NCBI GenBank assembly: GCA_024349245.1
Contig: JALDNG010000003.1
Location: 10,537,001 to 10,601,000 of the forward strand
Length of the DNA: 64,000 nucleotides
Origin: Neodontobutis hainanensis
Taxonomy: Eukaryota; Chordata; Actinopteri; Gobiiformes; Odontobutidae
Reading direction: 5' to 3'
The notes beneath the pieces were generated by a model. It ran no database searches and was not told the origin of the DNA. It saw nothing but the letters and a program-made list of their open reading frames with translations. Both the position numbers and the translations under genes were made by a program. Shown piece by piece: positions 36,171-48,049 of this stretch (positions are counted from its first letter, which is position 1; every line of letters starts with the position of its first letter).

Positions 36171-38810
36171 AAAGCATGTTTAAGTCCATTGTTTATTTTT
36201 CTTCCTCCCACAGCTATTTTTAACCTAATTTATAATTTATGTAGAAAAAGAAGGTGCTATTCACAGTGCACTCTGCGGAATTCACAACCCCCAGACTATT
36301 TTTTTTCTTTCAGGAATGACACAAAGAAATAAATAGCCTTTATTACTCAGACGAGGAGGAGAAATTGCTCTTTCTTCTGTGAAAATGTCAGAGCAAACTT
36401 CATAGCTGGAGAAAATGTTTAGTGTTCAGAAAGAAGGACGTGAAACTCATGTAAATCTCCTCCTCGGCCTTCCACAGCATTGTTTGTGTTGTAAAGACAC
36501 AAGACGATACGTACAGCACCGGATGTCGAGCACAAACATCGGACACAAAGATTAGATTGTAATTCTCACATGTTTTTGTCCAATGTGCACATAGTTAAGA
36601 AGTAAGCCCAGCTGCCTGAAGCCATCACCGGCCTCGCATAAAACCAAATGCAGACCGGGATTTTCAGCTTTTCTTTTGCATAAAATAGTGATGAACACAA
36701 TCCCTGCCATATTGTTCGGGGAGTAGTGAATAATAAAGAGCGTATTTGTCTCTTCCGTCCTTCTGTGCGAGCAGGTTTCCATAAAACACAAACATTAATA
36801 ATACATGTCCAGTGCTTGCTCAACTCATTCAGGGTCAGCTATTATCCTGTCGTACTTGTGCAGCTTTGACTGGATCCTGCTGCAAAGAGAAAGTCCCCCG
36901 GTGCTGTGACAGAAATGCTACGAGATGTTTTAAAAAGTCGGTGTCTCTGGCTACATTCGGATCTGTTAAGCCCTGATTCCACTGAGCGACACTGTGCGGT
37001 TCATTAGAGCACAGTTGGTATAGTTTTTTGTTTTCACTTGGGTGAGGCTTGAATTCTGCCAAATCTACTCCAGCCTCACCTTTCACTAACCTCACCTCCA
37101 AGGCTTTAGCTAGTTTTTAGAGTTTGGTCAAGAATATTTGCTGCTGTTAAAGGCTGCCAGAATGACTTCAGCACTAACAAAACTAATAGTAAACCTGAAG
37201 TATTTAATTATTAAGCAGCATATTAAGCATCTGTCTACAGTTTTATAATAAATACATGCTTTGAGAGGACACTAAATGTGGTGTATTTTTGCAGACTGCA
37301 TTGTGTCTCAGCATTAATATCTCTATTTGACTTGTGCTGTATATGTAGTATGTTTTACCAGTTGAGTTTGGATAAAAAAAAGACTCAGTGACCTGGTACT
37401 GTGCACTAATTTTGCGTCCACTTGTACTCTCTTTGACAAAGTTAATGACAGAGCTCACAGTTGTTTGAGCAAAAATAGTCTGTGACAAATACAGTATATG
37501 ACACAGTCAGATATTTAGGACTTTTGTGAAAGGCTTCTAGAGTTGATATAGTATCTGATGTTGTGTCCTTTCATAATGTTAGGCAGCTCTAAATGTACAC
37601 AAGCTCTCTGTGCAACCCTGAACTCACAAACCTGCTCCTTTCTCTTTATTTCCTGTTATTTTAACACAATAACGCTACAATTATTATATTCTGTGTGAGT
37701 ACTTTCAGTTGCAGATACAAATTTATATACTGTGCTTTGTACATGATATTTGTTCATTAGACAAAAAAATCTTACCAGCTTGGCCGGCCTTTCTAAAACC
37801 TTTTCTGTTCAGTACAAAGTGTGGTCTTTGTTCATTCATTTTGAATTGAATAAAGACATACAACTGACCCGACAGGATGGAAATTGCTCTGAAGGGAAGG
37901 GATTCCAGATACATTTATTTTAGCTGACCAGGCTACTCTACTTAAGATGTCCCTTGTTGTGGCTGTGGGGGGTTAATCCTAACTGTTTATATAATACATT
38001 TAACTATCTCTCAGTAACATGCATTCAGACCCATTTTGTTGTTGTGTCTGGATTTTCAGACATCCAGGTCATAATCCACAATAAAAATTTAAATATGCCA
38101 TCTGGACATCTGGACATATAGTGCTTGAAAGTGCTTACACATACAGTAGCTCTCTGACCAGTTTACCTGGATCAACAAAGTCCGATGGGCGAGGGATAAA
38201 CTATCTTCACTTTCTTCTTAATCTTTTCTTATTTGCAACGTGTGGCATGTACTTTTGTACAGTTTTTAAACCGTTTGTAAAAGTCACAAAAGATCTTACT
38301 TGAAAAGATTGTTTACTGTGACTTGTGCTGTTCAAACTGTTAAATCTGTCAAAATAAATTAAATCTGTGTCACATCTGAGCAGACACAATCTCATTTAGG
38401 CTGGAGCCTGACCCTCTGAGGCGTGGAGGCATTTTTGAGCTGCTACATTTGGGCGGAGAATTTAACAAAGACATTAAATTAATTTTTCTAAATGTCTGTG
38501 AATACCACTTCTCTTGAATCTTAACAACCCTGGTATCCTCCGCGTTTGCTGTGAATGTAATTAAGAGCCTCAGGCAGTATCTCTTCAGAAACTAAGCCAC
38601 TATCGAGGTTTCATTAGCACTTAATGCTACTTATTCCTCTTCATATATCACGAGGAACCACTTACCGTTCTCATTTCTCCTTACACACATTACTCTTGTT
38701 TTTTTCATTTCAAAACTATATTAGTTCAGCTACATCTTGGGCTAATATTAATAAAGAAAGTTGGTTAAAGAGCAGCGTTAGGGCACAGATTAAGTTGGTA
38801 TAAAAGCATA

Positions 38811-38850
38811 CATTACAATATCGAGCATATGGATGCTCGATATTGTAATG
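38811..38850. repeat. Perfect 18-bp hairpin with 4-base loop
   Basis: CATTACAATATCGAGCAT (38811-38828), loop atgg, then ATGCTCGATATTGTAATG (38833-38850). The arms are exact reverse complements and the pairing stops abruptly on both outer sides (a against a). No repeat family, TIR or duplication surrounds it, and the loop is too short for a canonical microRNA precursor. Confidence 0.95.
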
Positions 38851-40119
38851 AGCCTCAATGTAATTGCCTTTATAATTGAAAGCACTTTTCCTGTAAAGCT
38901 CCAAATTAGGACGTTTTCGGAAATAAATTATTTAAAGGTGAAAAGGGAGGGATTTTAGTGGAGTAAGCCATTTAGCTGAAGAGTATGCAAACTTTGTAGC
39001 AGCTGCAGAAATGAGCCACACTGTTGCAGCCCATGGGAGATCCAGGGCTTATCCATCATTAGAATTAGTATATCCCACATCCCTCTAATCAATTTAATAG
39101 TCGATGAGATATTCCCGGGGCAACTCCCAGTCAGATTTGGAGGGTGAGTTCTGCATCAGGATAATGGATTATGCTTGTAAAGTAAGACTGGCTTTAAGAC
39201 GTCTTCTTCCTGTACGAGACTGGTGCAGTGCAGCTGTTTATCTCGCAGCCTCTAGTCCTCGGCTCACTTCAGCAGCTCATGATGTGATAGAGTTTAGAAA
39301 AATACAGATTGTTGTTGCTCAGTGGGTTGTGTTTGTAAGACTTAATGAATGCCAGATGCAGGGTTTCGATTCAAAGCCAGTCATTGTTGGAACATTTGGG
39401 AGAACACAATGAGTGCATCTTCATCGACCGAATGAAGGCAATCTTCTGCCTTCTGTAAATGTGGTTTTGATTACATTTTTAAAGTTATATGGTACTATTT
39501 TCAAATAACTTCACGACTAAAAATAATTTTCCCGGGTCAGATGGGACTCATTTTCAGAACATTAAAGTTTTTGAACATTTAAGTGTAAACTTTTACTGGA
39601 AGTGTATTAGATTTTTATTTGTTATATTTTTTATTCAAAAAAGGGAATACGTTAGACATATACTATAAAGAGATAAAAACAATGTTTTTATCTGACATCT
39701 GAACTTTAAACCAGTCATGTTGTAAAGTATATATTGTATTTATTATAGATGGTACTTATCCAGTACTTAATTGAACTTATGTACGCAGGTCTTACCCATC
39801 TTACTGGGTTTGGATTAGGTGTATTAATATCTATTTTGTTTTTAATTATTTTATTTATTTTTTCCTTTTAATTTATTGCTGGGTTATATGTTAATGTATG
39901 GATATTTTTTGTGATTGCACAGTCCAGATTCAATGAATTTGAATGATTGTATCCATAGATAGACTATGTCCAACTCAAAACAACGCCACAAACACTATCA
40001 TCTGCAGATTTCCAGGGCTACGTGTTAACTGACCCCAAATCTCTTGAAACCCACACTAGATAATGATGAAACATTAACTTTGACATATTATTACATATAA
40101 CTTTGATATATTTTAGGGC

Positions 40120-40275
40120 TAAAATATATTCTATTCATTTCATTTTTATTTGTGTAGCCCAGGATCACAACAACAATCGCATCAAAGGGCTTCACAAAAA
40201 CAAAAGGCAGTAAACGTTTAACAGGTTGAACAGGACACCTGTCCTTAGACCCTCCATCAAAAAAAAAAAAAAAAC
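40120..40275. repeat. Dispersed repeat ending in a poly-A run
   Basis: TTTATTTGTGTAGCCCAGGA followed by tcacaacaacaatcgcatca and aagggcttcacaaaaacaaa matches the fish repeat 'tttatttgtatagcnca…tcaaagngctttacaaa'. It ends in GACCCTCCATC and A16 (40260-40275). A relative lies at 60215-60300. Confidence 0.5.
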
Positions 40276-42435
40276 AGCCGGGAAAAAGATCTGTAGCTTC
40301 TACTGACTAAAAATTAACTCTAAACCATGAGAGCAACAAATATCATTTTAATTAGGGAAGGATTTAATCAGCTGTTATTGTTTTTGAGTTCATATGCTGA
40401 GCTGGTATTGTTATTTCTACTAATCAGACCTCGTGGTGCCTTATGTTAACATCATGTAGTTTGTGACAGGATACAATGTCAGGATTCAAACTAGAATTCA
40501 TATTAATTTCTACAGTATTTTTGTCTTTTCATGTTGCTGACTGCCGTGTTTTTTAAGACAGGTCTAATTTTGAGTTGTAGTATCAGATCCTTGTCTTCCT
40601 TGAGCTTGTTACTTGTCACTTAAATCATGTCTCCTCCTAACTTTCCTTTCCCACATCTGTGTGAGTCTTGTCTTATTCCTGTTGTGTTCTCCCTTGTTCC
40701 ATTGTATAGCACCGCTCATCATGATATACCCCTACTACGTGTTATAAAAGTTCAATATTGCATTAATGCAGCACTTGCCCTAATACCACTGCAGATCCAC
40801 TGGCAGACAATGATGTGCTTTCCTTAGGCGCTTCGTTCTGTCTGTCCGTCTCACACTTTTAATTATTAATGTAGCACTGACACACACCTCATGCTGAATG
40901 AAACAAGGCTTATGAGTTACAGAAATAAATCCTCCAATCCTGTCTAGAGCAAGAGGCTGGCAGAAGTAATTTATTAAAGTAGTGGACTTTGAGAAGCTAT
41001 TATAACAAATAGTCTGTCAGAGGTTAGATGTAGAATAAATGGCATTAGCTTGTTGTGTGGTTTTTGAAAAGTGCTAGTTTTTTAATTAATGTTTCTTGAA
41101 ATGAACCTAAAATAAAATATTTGCAACCAAGAGAGTTTGTTCAATAACTGCCAACATGAGGAGCCGCTCATCAATAATGATTTGATTAACTGAATATGGA
41201 GTCCTAATATGAACCCTGCCAAGTGTATTACTGTGGTTTCTTGTTCATTTAATGATTTAAATTAAATTTTTTCACAAAGTGGAAAGAAGTGGAAACAGTC
41301 AGAATGATCATTCCAGATTGTATTACCACAACAACGTCAATACTGAATGAGAAGTTTCTTTGAAAATAACAACTAAATATCTTCAATTATAAGACTGGTT
41401 CCTTTTGACTCACATCAAGATCATAAAATACAAAGCCATTTTTCCTGTTATAAATTATTTAGATTTTTTGAGAGGTGCATCTGTATATTATTGCTCTGTA
41501 ATGCTGCATTAACCCAAAAAGGGACATGACAGACCAAAGAGACCAGCAGTCATTTATTTCCATTGGGCAAATAAACGAGGCATATCCAGTTCCATTACAT
41601 CCTCAGGCTTCTCCCAGACTAGCCTGCCACAGTCCTAGACCTCAGTCTTAGACAGCACAACCTCAGACTATAATGCCTCAAAAAACATGGCCTCCAACTA
41701 AATCAAAATGTGACATCAATACGCCATCAAGGAGTCCCTTTTATGTCCAAGTCCCTGAGAATGTCCACAAATGTGCACCATACCAGCGTCCTGAGCATAG
41801 ATCTGTTCAGTAGAGACCTCAACTTTATGCAAACATCAAGTGTCTAAAACCAAAACGTAGTGGTTTAGTGTAAATCCAGCATTAAACAAGATATTTTGTA
41901 AGAACGGGTGATATGTTCAGTTTGAGAGATATATCTAGATTAGTTAATCTAAAAAATGAGACTTTATGTCAAGCTACTGTTTGTTGTATTAATTGTAGAT
42001 CACTTGAATTGTAGTTTGCCTATTTCTCTGTTGCCTGCTCAGGTGTGCTATAAGTTAGTATTTTACTTAATTTTTCCGTTTGTATTCAGACTTGCTAACA
42101 AAAGGGTCTAACAACATTACAATCCTTGAAATGTACCTTCAAGTGAATGTTGGATATAAAATATATTGTTCAGAAACAGATTCAAATTTTCTTTTGTTTA
42201 TTATTCTAAAGCACTTTGATTTGATTTTAGGAGTTTGAAAAGTAATTTAATGTGTTAAAAAAATACCTTTTTCCCAAATATGGCAAGTACTTCTAGCTTT
42301 ATGAACTTAAGCACACTGTATGGTTACACTGGTTATTTTGGAGTCCGTGTATTGGTGTCTTTGGATTATTAGCGAGTAATCGATAGAGGCTTGTGCTTAT
42401 CAAAAAAAATATTTTTCTGTAACTTTATCTTTCAG

Positions 42436-42745
42436 GGGCACAGTGGAGGCACGCTTTGTGTACGTCTTCGTTTTGGGAATCCTCTTCTCTGGCACCAAGG
42501 ACCTGCTACGATCCCAGATCATGACCGCCGACGCCAAGTTAAAGAGCAGGGGCTTATGGGAGATTTACAGCGGCCTGGTGTTGCTGGTCTCCTTGTTGTT
42601 TCGAGCTCATAACCTTCCGGTGCTGTGCGGCTGCCTGCTGATCCAAACGCTCATGGCTCAGTTCATCTGGAAGAGGCTCCACTACGACTCAGCGCAGACC
42701 ACCATTATGCACTACTGGTTCGGACAGGCCTTCTTCTACTTCCAG
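42436..42745 (+). CDS. PIGG: PIGG internal exon: C-terminal membrane block
   Basis: 310 nt; one base completes the Lys codon, then 103 codons, phase 0 out. It reads GTVEARFVYVFVLGILFSGT, KDLLRSQIM, LWEIYSGLVLLVSLLFRAHN (membrane segment), LPVLCGCLLIQTLMAQFIWK (membrane segment), and ends IMHYWFGQAFFYFQ. These are among the best-conserved stretches of PIGG (FVYVFVLGILFxGTKDLLKSQ; WEIYSGLVLLxxLLFRPHNLPVL; HYWFGQAFFYFQ). Acceptor tctttcag, donor TTCCAG|gtaaga. No frameshift or missing conserved residue is seen. Confidence 0.97.
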
Positions 42746-43759
42746 GTAAGAGGGACGACAAAAGTGTCTCTTATTACTATACATTTTCAATATATTTGAT
42801 ACTGAGGACTGATTATACTTATCATCATACACAGATTTTAAAGTCATGATGACTTTTTGGAGATATTTTATCAATGACTTATTTTTCAATGGGTGAAGGG
42901 AAAGTACTTAAAATACTGAAAAATGAATGATAGCATTTGTAAAATTAAATGTTAATGTGTTTAATTTAATCAAATAATCTATGTACTGTTAGATTTTACA
43001 GTTTACTTTATAAAAATGTGTCTTAGATGATGAACTTCATACAATCTATACCTATTGCACACAATTAGGACATCGCTGCCCTATGTAAAACCACAAAATA
43101 AGCTCATCCTGTGAAAAGCATTAGGGATATTTGAAGTCAAAGCTGTGGTGGCTGCTCTCTAACTTTGTGACCGTCATGCTTCAAAACTTCTTTCTTTCTT
43201 TCTTTTTCTAACTTTGATAACTTCTGGCTTCATAAACTCTTTCTGCTGACTTGTGCTGGACTGGCCCATTGAAAATTTATATAAAACATCACCTTGGACA
43301 TAACCGCATTTGATCTTCTTGTCACTAAAGCTTCACCACAGAGGAGCCGGGTTTTCTGGCCTCGAGGGCACGAAATGGAATGAATTGCAAAAAGTTCACT
43401 AAAAAAGTAAAATGTAGGATCTTAATAATAATAAAAATAAATGTTTTTATCTTTTTAAGAGATTTTCCAGCTCTACCTCCATCTGACCTGAAATGTTAGA
43501 TTAACATGCAAACTGTTAAAGTCTGGATCTTGCAATAATATTGTTTATATTTCTATTAGAGTCGTTTGAATTATTAATTTATTTTCTACAGTAGAAAGTT
43601 TTCAGCACTGTCCCAGTTTGGAGAAACAATTGGAAGCAACACCAAAGAGATTAAACCATAAACTTCTGTTATTGGGGCCAGTGACATTTAGATTTTATCT
43701 CTTTACCTGTCCATTTAAAAACTATTATGGAAGTCCAGAGTATTTGTACTAGTGGGCGG

Positions 43760-45035
43760 TACAGCATCCATTGTCGTGTGTTCAAAGTGCGCACGCTTGT
43801 ACGAACGAACAACCACCGAAGAAGAATCTTCCGCTCCACAAGTCATTGATGTTTACAGAGGAGCCTGGAGGTAAGATTCTGGAGGTTACACTTCTGCAAG
43901 TTTATTGTTTGACAAACTTTATTGACAGTAAACTGTATTTGACTCTCGAGTGCTGACACAGCAGTTAAACTCCTGAGACATGGGAGATAAGTAATAACTG
44001 TTTTACAATGGCATGTTTTTTATAAAGCGTTGTTTAACACAACACATCAGTTAGAGCTAACTTTGTATGAGATATTATCAACTGCATGTGACGTTTGTCT
44101 AAAATAGCTAACGTTACCTGAGCAGCTACATCAACAACTCACGTAGCTTTCACAGAGGCCCGCCGTCTCAGCAGGATAACGGCTAAAGTTAGTGATCTTA
44201 AATCAGACAGAATACTGTACGTGTTACTATTACTGTTGTTTTGTCGAGTCTTTGCACAAATGTTGGAGCACTTTATGTTTATTCGGTCAGCTATGTCTAA
44301 ACAGCTGCACTGTTCCTAAACCACCTTGTGGAACACATCAGTGGCAAGCTCCACAGTAAAACTAACTCACTAACTTCTTATTTATCGTGGAGAATTGCAT
44401 TAGGTTGAGACAACATAAATATAACCTCGCTGTATTATTTCAGCTGATTATTGTTTATTTCACTGTTGGTGTCTTTCAGAATACCTACCTAACATGACTT
44501 TTAGCTTAATATGATTATGTAATTTATTTTTTATTTTCTCAGGATTCCAGCTCAGGAGAATTTAAAGATCCTGTGGAGGACAGCTCTGACAGTGACTGAA
44601 GGAGGAGAAGAGCGGGAGCTGGAGCTGTCAGTGAGGAGGACAGACTGCTGCCAGGACAACAGAAGCAGGTAGGTCAAATATCTACACAAATAAACCTCTG
44701 TAATCTCAACAAGGCTTGTTGTTCCTTTTTCAGGCACAGTTACAGCTGCTGTCGCAGAAGGGTAACGTTCTCCAGATTTTTGGAACTCATCTGCCAGGGT
44801 TTTTTCTGGATGTGATGAAGAACAGACGAGCAACACCAGGAACAGCCGAACCAAACGGGGCTCAGCCAGCGTGGCGCACCTACCTGCCAACTACAGAGTC
44901 ATGTAAACAGATCTAGAAATCTAATGCAGGGCGTCTCATCTATCACATGGTGTTTTTTTATTGAATGTTTTATATAGTGTGTATGTACAGACACATTCTT
45001 TACTCCACATATTTATAATAAAGAAATGTTGCATT
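43760..45035 (+). ncRNA. Candidate nested three-exon transcript, probably non-coding
   Basis: The model has exon 1 from about 43760 to 43870 (start inferred) with donor GGAG|gtaaga, exon 2 at 44543-44668 (acceptor ttttctcag, donor GCAG|gtaggt), and exon 3 from 44734 (acceptor cctttttcag) to about 45035, with AATAAA at 45017-45022. The introns are 672 and 65 bp. The exons are GC-richer than their surroundings, and GTGCGCACGC (NRF1-like) lies in exon 1 near 43787. Splicing keeps one frame open across all three exons (VIDVYRGAW / IPAQENLKILW / RTDCCQDNRSR, stop in exon 3), but it lacks an ATG. The other exon 2 frame ends DPVEDSSDSD-stop. I recognise no protein family, so non-coding RNA is the cautious call. 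It lies on the same strand as PIGG, so an alternative PIGG-linked exon set cannot be excluded. Confidence 0.35.
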
Positions 45036-45403
45036 GAATCACTGTCTTTTGGTTGCTGCCTTTGGTTTATGTGGCTGAGTCATGTCCTAGAGAAAGGGAC
45101 AGAAAGAAGGAATAAGTATTGGTGTAATTTTAAAGTTGTAACATTCAATTACTTACTATGGCATAATATACAGACATACATGTCCATAGCAGTGTAGATA
45201 AGAGATAACCTTAATCCTTGATGTTATGGTGTAAAGCTGATAAATAACAAAACAGGCTACACTTCACTGCTGAATGTTCCATAAACATTCTAGTTCCTGT
45301 GAGAGAACGGACTGTGGGCATGTAGCTGAACTATCTGTCCCCTGCAGAGTTGTGTCTGTGGCAGTTCAGCTGTAGGTGGGAGCACAACTCCAGAACCAAA
45401 GGG

Positions 45404-46720
45404 TCATGTGTCCTCGTGGGAGTCCCCCTGGAAAACTTTGACAATTTTCCTAAATTGTGCTCTGCAGCTTTAGTTAGAACGGTAGAACCTTCTTTGTTTG
45501 CAGAACAATAAATTTAACATTAGTTGACATCAACAAGAAGAGCATACTTTTTCAGGGTACAAAATTATGAAATACAAAAAAGAATGACATAAAAGACTTC
45601 ATGGTTGACCTGCAGTGGCTGGTGGTTATGATTAGTTTCGTCCAGTGCAGCCAGAAGGGTCCAAGCTTCATAAACTGGAGATGAGAAGGAAAACTGCCCA
45701 CTTGAGAACATGGTTTTGAAAGTATTTGAGATCAGAAGTTGGCCTAGAGAGCAAAGTGAAAATATTGTCAAAGTATAGTTAAAAAAAAAACATCAGAACA
45801 TATCAGCTCTGGCATATAGCTTACTAACAAAACATACTTTAGAGAGTAAAAGAATCTTATCTCTGTCAGAAATTCCCACATCCAGAGGAGCATGCTGGTA
45901 TCTGCAGAGGCTCCTGTCGTGCTCTCCGCTGACGTACAGCAGTACACCTCGCCACAGATCATCACAGAAGAAAATTGAATTGTGAGCCATTTTAAGTCTG
46001 GAAGAAAAAAGTCCCTGACAAAGTCTAATTCCAAAATTTGAAAGGCCAAAACATTTTACATTTACATTTATTCATTTAGCTGACGCTTTTATCCAAAGCG
46101 ACTTACATTGTTCTACAGTAATTACCAGTGTTACAGCCACTGGAGGCAAGGTTAAGTGTCTTGCCCAAGGACACAACGACAGTATGAACTGTGGGGAGAG
46201 CGGGAATCGAACCAACTACCTTCGGGTTGAAAGACAACTTCTCAACCCACTGAGCTACTGCCGCCCGCAAAACAGCACATGTATCAGACTCAACAGTCTT
46301 GGATCATTAAACACTTGCAGTGTAGGTATTTAATCTATTTAAGACAGTTACGTATTATGAGACATATCTGTTACAATTAGCATCCCTGTGTTACAAGCAT
46401 GCTAACGTTATTTAGCTTTAGAAAATTGAAAACAACGCAAAACACCACAATATATTATTTATTACAGTCTGTAATGATGTCTTACCTTTTGAAAGAGTCT
46501 GTTTTTATCCCCAAAGCAGATCGCAGCTCTCTGATTTGTCTTATGACGCCCGTCTGTCTCCAACTTTGCTTTTTTGGTGGCACTTGACTAAACCTTTCTT
46601 TTTGTGGTCTTCTGCGGAGTGTCTGTGTTTCGAGTGTGCTGGAGGCCTGTCTGTTACTTGTGTTTGTAGGATTCAATTTCAACTCTGCCGCAGGAAGTCA
46701 GAACCAGGTAAATGTGCATG
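45404..46720 (-). CDS. Candidate nested gene on the minus strand (uncharacterised ~107-residue protein)
   Basis: Proposed exons, read on the - strand: exon 1 from about 46720 to 46486 (donor AAAAG|gtaaga), exon 2 at 45997-45825 (acceptor ttttttcttccag, donor GTTA|gtaagc), exon 3 at 45743-45610 (acceptor tttgctctctag, donor CTGCAG|gtcaac), exon 4 from 45427 (acceptor gttttccag) with a stop at 45404. All phases join without a stop. Starting at the ATG at 45990 (context AAAATGG) gives 107 residues: MAHNSIFFCDDLWRGVLLYV near the N-terminus, GQFSFSSPVYEAWTLL in exon 3, GDSHEDT at the end. Exon 1 is also open in frame (…RELRSALGIKTDSFKR) but has no ATG, so it may be 5' untranslated. GTGCATGCGCC (NRF1-like) and CCGCAGGAAGT (ETS-like) lie at 46688-46721. 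A SINE sits inside intron 1. The exon 3 donor and exon 4 are the weakest parts. No family is recognised, and it may be an artefact. Confidence 0.33.
46054..46267 (-). repeat. Full-length tRNA-derived SINE with 7-bp target duplication
   Basis: On the - strand: head GGCGGCAGTAGCTCAGTGGG (box A TAGCTCAGTGG), box B GGTTCGATTCC (perfect), conserved centre TGTCCTTGGGCAAGACACTT, tail AAGTCGCTTTGGATAAAAGC, then gtcagctaaatgaataaatg and taaatgtaaa. The insertion is flanked by CAAAACA on both sides (46047-46053 and 46268-46274). It is the best-preserved of the four copies of this family in the window and lies in intron 1 of the candidate minus-strand gene. Confidence 0.85.
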
Positions 46721-47807
46721 CGCCATTACTTCACATCCGCTGAAACAGCACAGGAGTTTTGTTCCCAAACCCTTCTCATTTAATTGACTGTACAGGCTTA
46801 CAGAGACAATCAAGGAGAATTTAGAATCAGAATCAGAGCTCATTCTGCACATGAGGCTTTTGCTGATGCATGTATGGGTTACAAAAAAAGTTATTTAAAT
46901 AAGTAAAACTTCTGTTTTTAAATGTGTGGCCTTTTGAGGATTTTGCCTCAGTTTGATTGAAATATTGTCCATGTTTTGGTTTTGACAGCTTGTATAAATC
47001 TAACCTTGTGAGTTTACAAACTCATGCAAATCTATCATGAACTGCTCTCAAGAAAAGTATTCACAGTCCAACACTGGCTTTACCGGCTCATTATGTCCAA
47101 TGATGAGGCAGCTCTGACAGGTCTGGGCGTGTTTTAGGTTTGAAGATGTAGAGACTGTTTTGACATTACAAATGTAAACAACTCTGTGCTGCTCTGATTG
47201 AAAAAAAACTGTGGTTAATAAATCCAATCACCTCCAGGTGTTCATTTAAAATATCTGCTCTTTTGCAAACACTCTCAACATGAGCCCTCCAGATGGATCT
47301 GTGGAGCAGAGGCAGTCCTCTTTACTTTAACAGTCACTCCCTTAAAGTGAATACAGTACAACACAGATCGCAGCTGTGTTGTACAACTAGGACCTTTCTG
47401 AGTTAATGTCGATGGAGATGCGATCAGAGGAAGGTTGTAACAACAGGAAACAACGAGAGAGCGAGTCAGGTTTTATTCATCTGATTGTAAGAGACATCTA
47501 ATTTAACGAGAGAAGCAAAGAGCACCACAACATTTAGGAAAACTATCACAAGTGATAAACTCAGGGATACAGTAATAAGAGCACTCCTGGGCAGAGGAAG
47601 TGTTTGTCTTTAAATTATATTACTTTCATTTGACTTTTATTGGCGTCAAAGCTTGATCAAAGCTGGGAATAAACCTCACAAGGCTTGCCTTTGCAGCAGA
47701 TACAGTGTGTGGTTATAGTCCGTGTAATTGTTGTCATTAATGCTGTTGTCAATAATGGTGTGAATGATAGTGAAGAATTAACCTACACTAGAGAATATCC
47801 TGTCTTG

Positions 47808-47993
47808 TGGCGGGAAGGTGGTGCTGTGGATGGCACGTTTGCCTCCTGGGGCAGGCGGGTCCGTTCTGAGTGGAGTTAGCATGTTCTCCCTGTGCTTGGG
47901 TGGGTTTCCTCTCTGGTTTCCCCGCATCATTATCAGAAAACATGCCGACTAGGAATCTTCCCTTGGGGATAATAAAGGGATATAATAATCTTC
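47808..47993 (+). repeat. tRNA-derived SINE, second family
   Basis: Same family as 19655-19830. The box A-like word is TGGTGCTGTGGATGG; then come atggcacgtttgcctcctgg, the body gttagcatgttctccctgtg, and the tail TTGGGGATAATAAAGGGATA. Box B has decayed (ggcgggtccgttctg). Confidence 0.65.
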
Positions 47994-48049
47994 TAGGAAT
48001 ATACAGACTCTACTAAAACAAAATTCAGACTGCTATAGATCCTAGGTCT

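Larger units (their letters stand above)
27289..42435 (+). other. PIGG: PIGG intron (15.1 kb), the longest visible
   Basis: gtaagt to atctttcag. Contents listed separately: a hAT-like element (27392-27771), a MITE-like repeat (28195-28410), microsatellites (31579-31683, 32316-32342, 32765-32800, 33720-33738), an X-box-like word (34292-34305), repeats at 35060-35110 and 35780-36170, a perfect hairpin (38811-38850) and a repeat with a poly-A run (40120-40275). Several blocks (about 28960-29140, 30540-31000, 32380-32720, 38400-38700, 40840-41240) are non-repetitive and not strongly AT-biased but have no coding support. They look like candidate conserved non-coding sequence, which only a comparison could show. 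Confidence 0.9.

Noticed and set aside
38811..38850. MicroRNA precursor
   Set aside because: The loop is only 4 bases and the stem 18 bp, too short for Drosha/Dicer processing.
44552..44890. 112-codon minus-strand frame
   Set aside because: It runs across two exons and an intron of the + strand candidate unit and reads through their splice sites; no family recognised.
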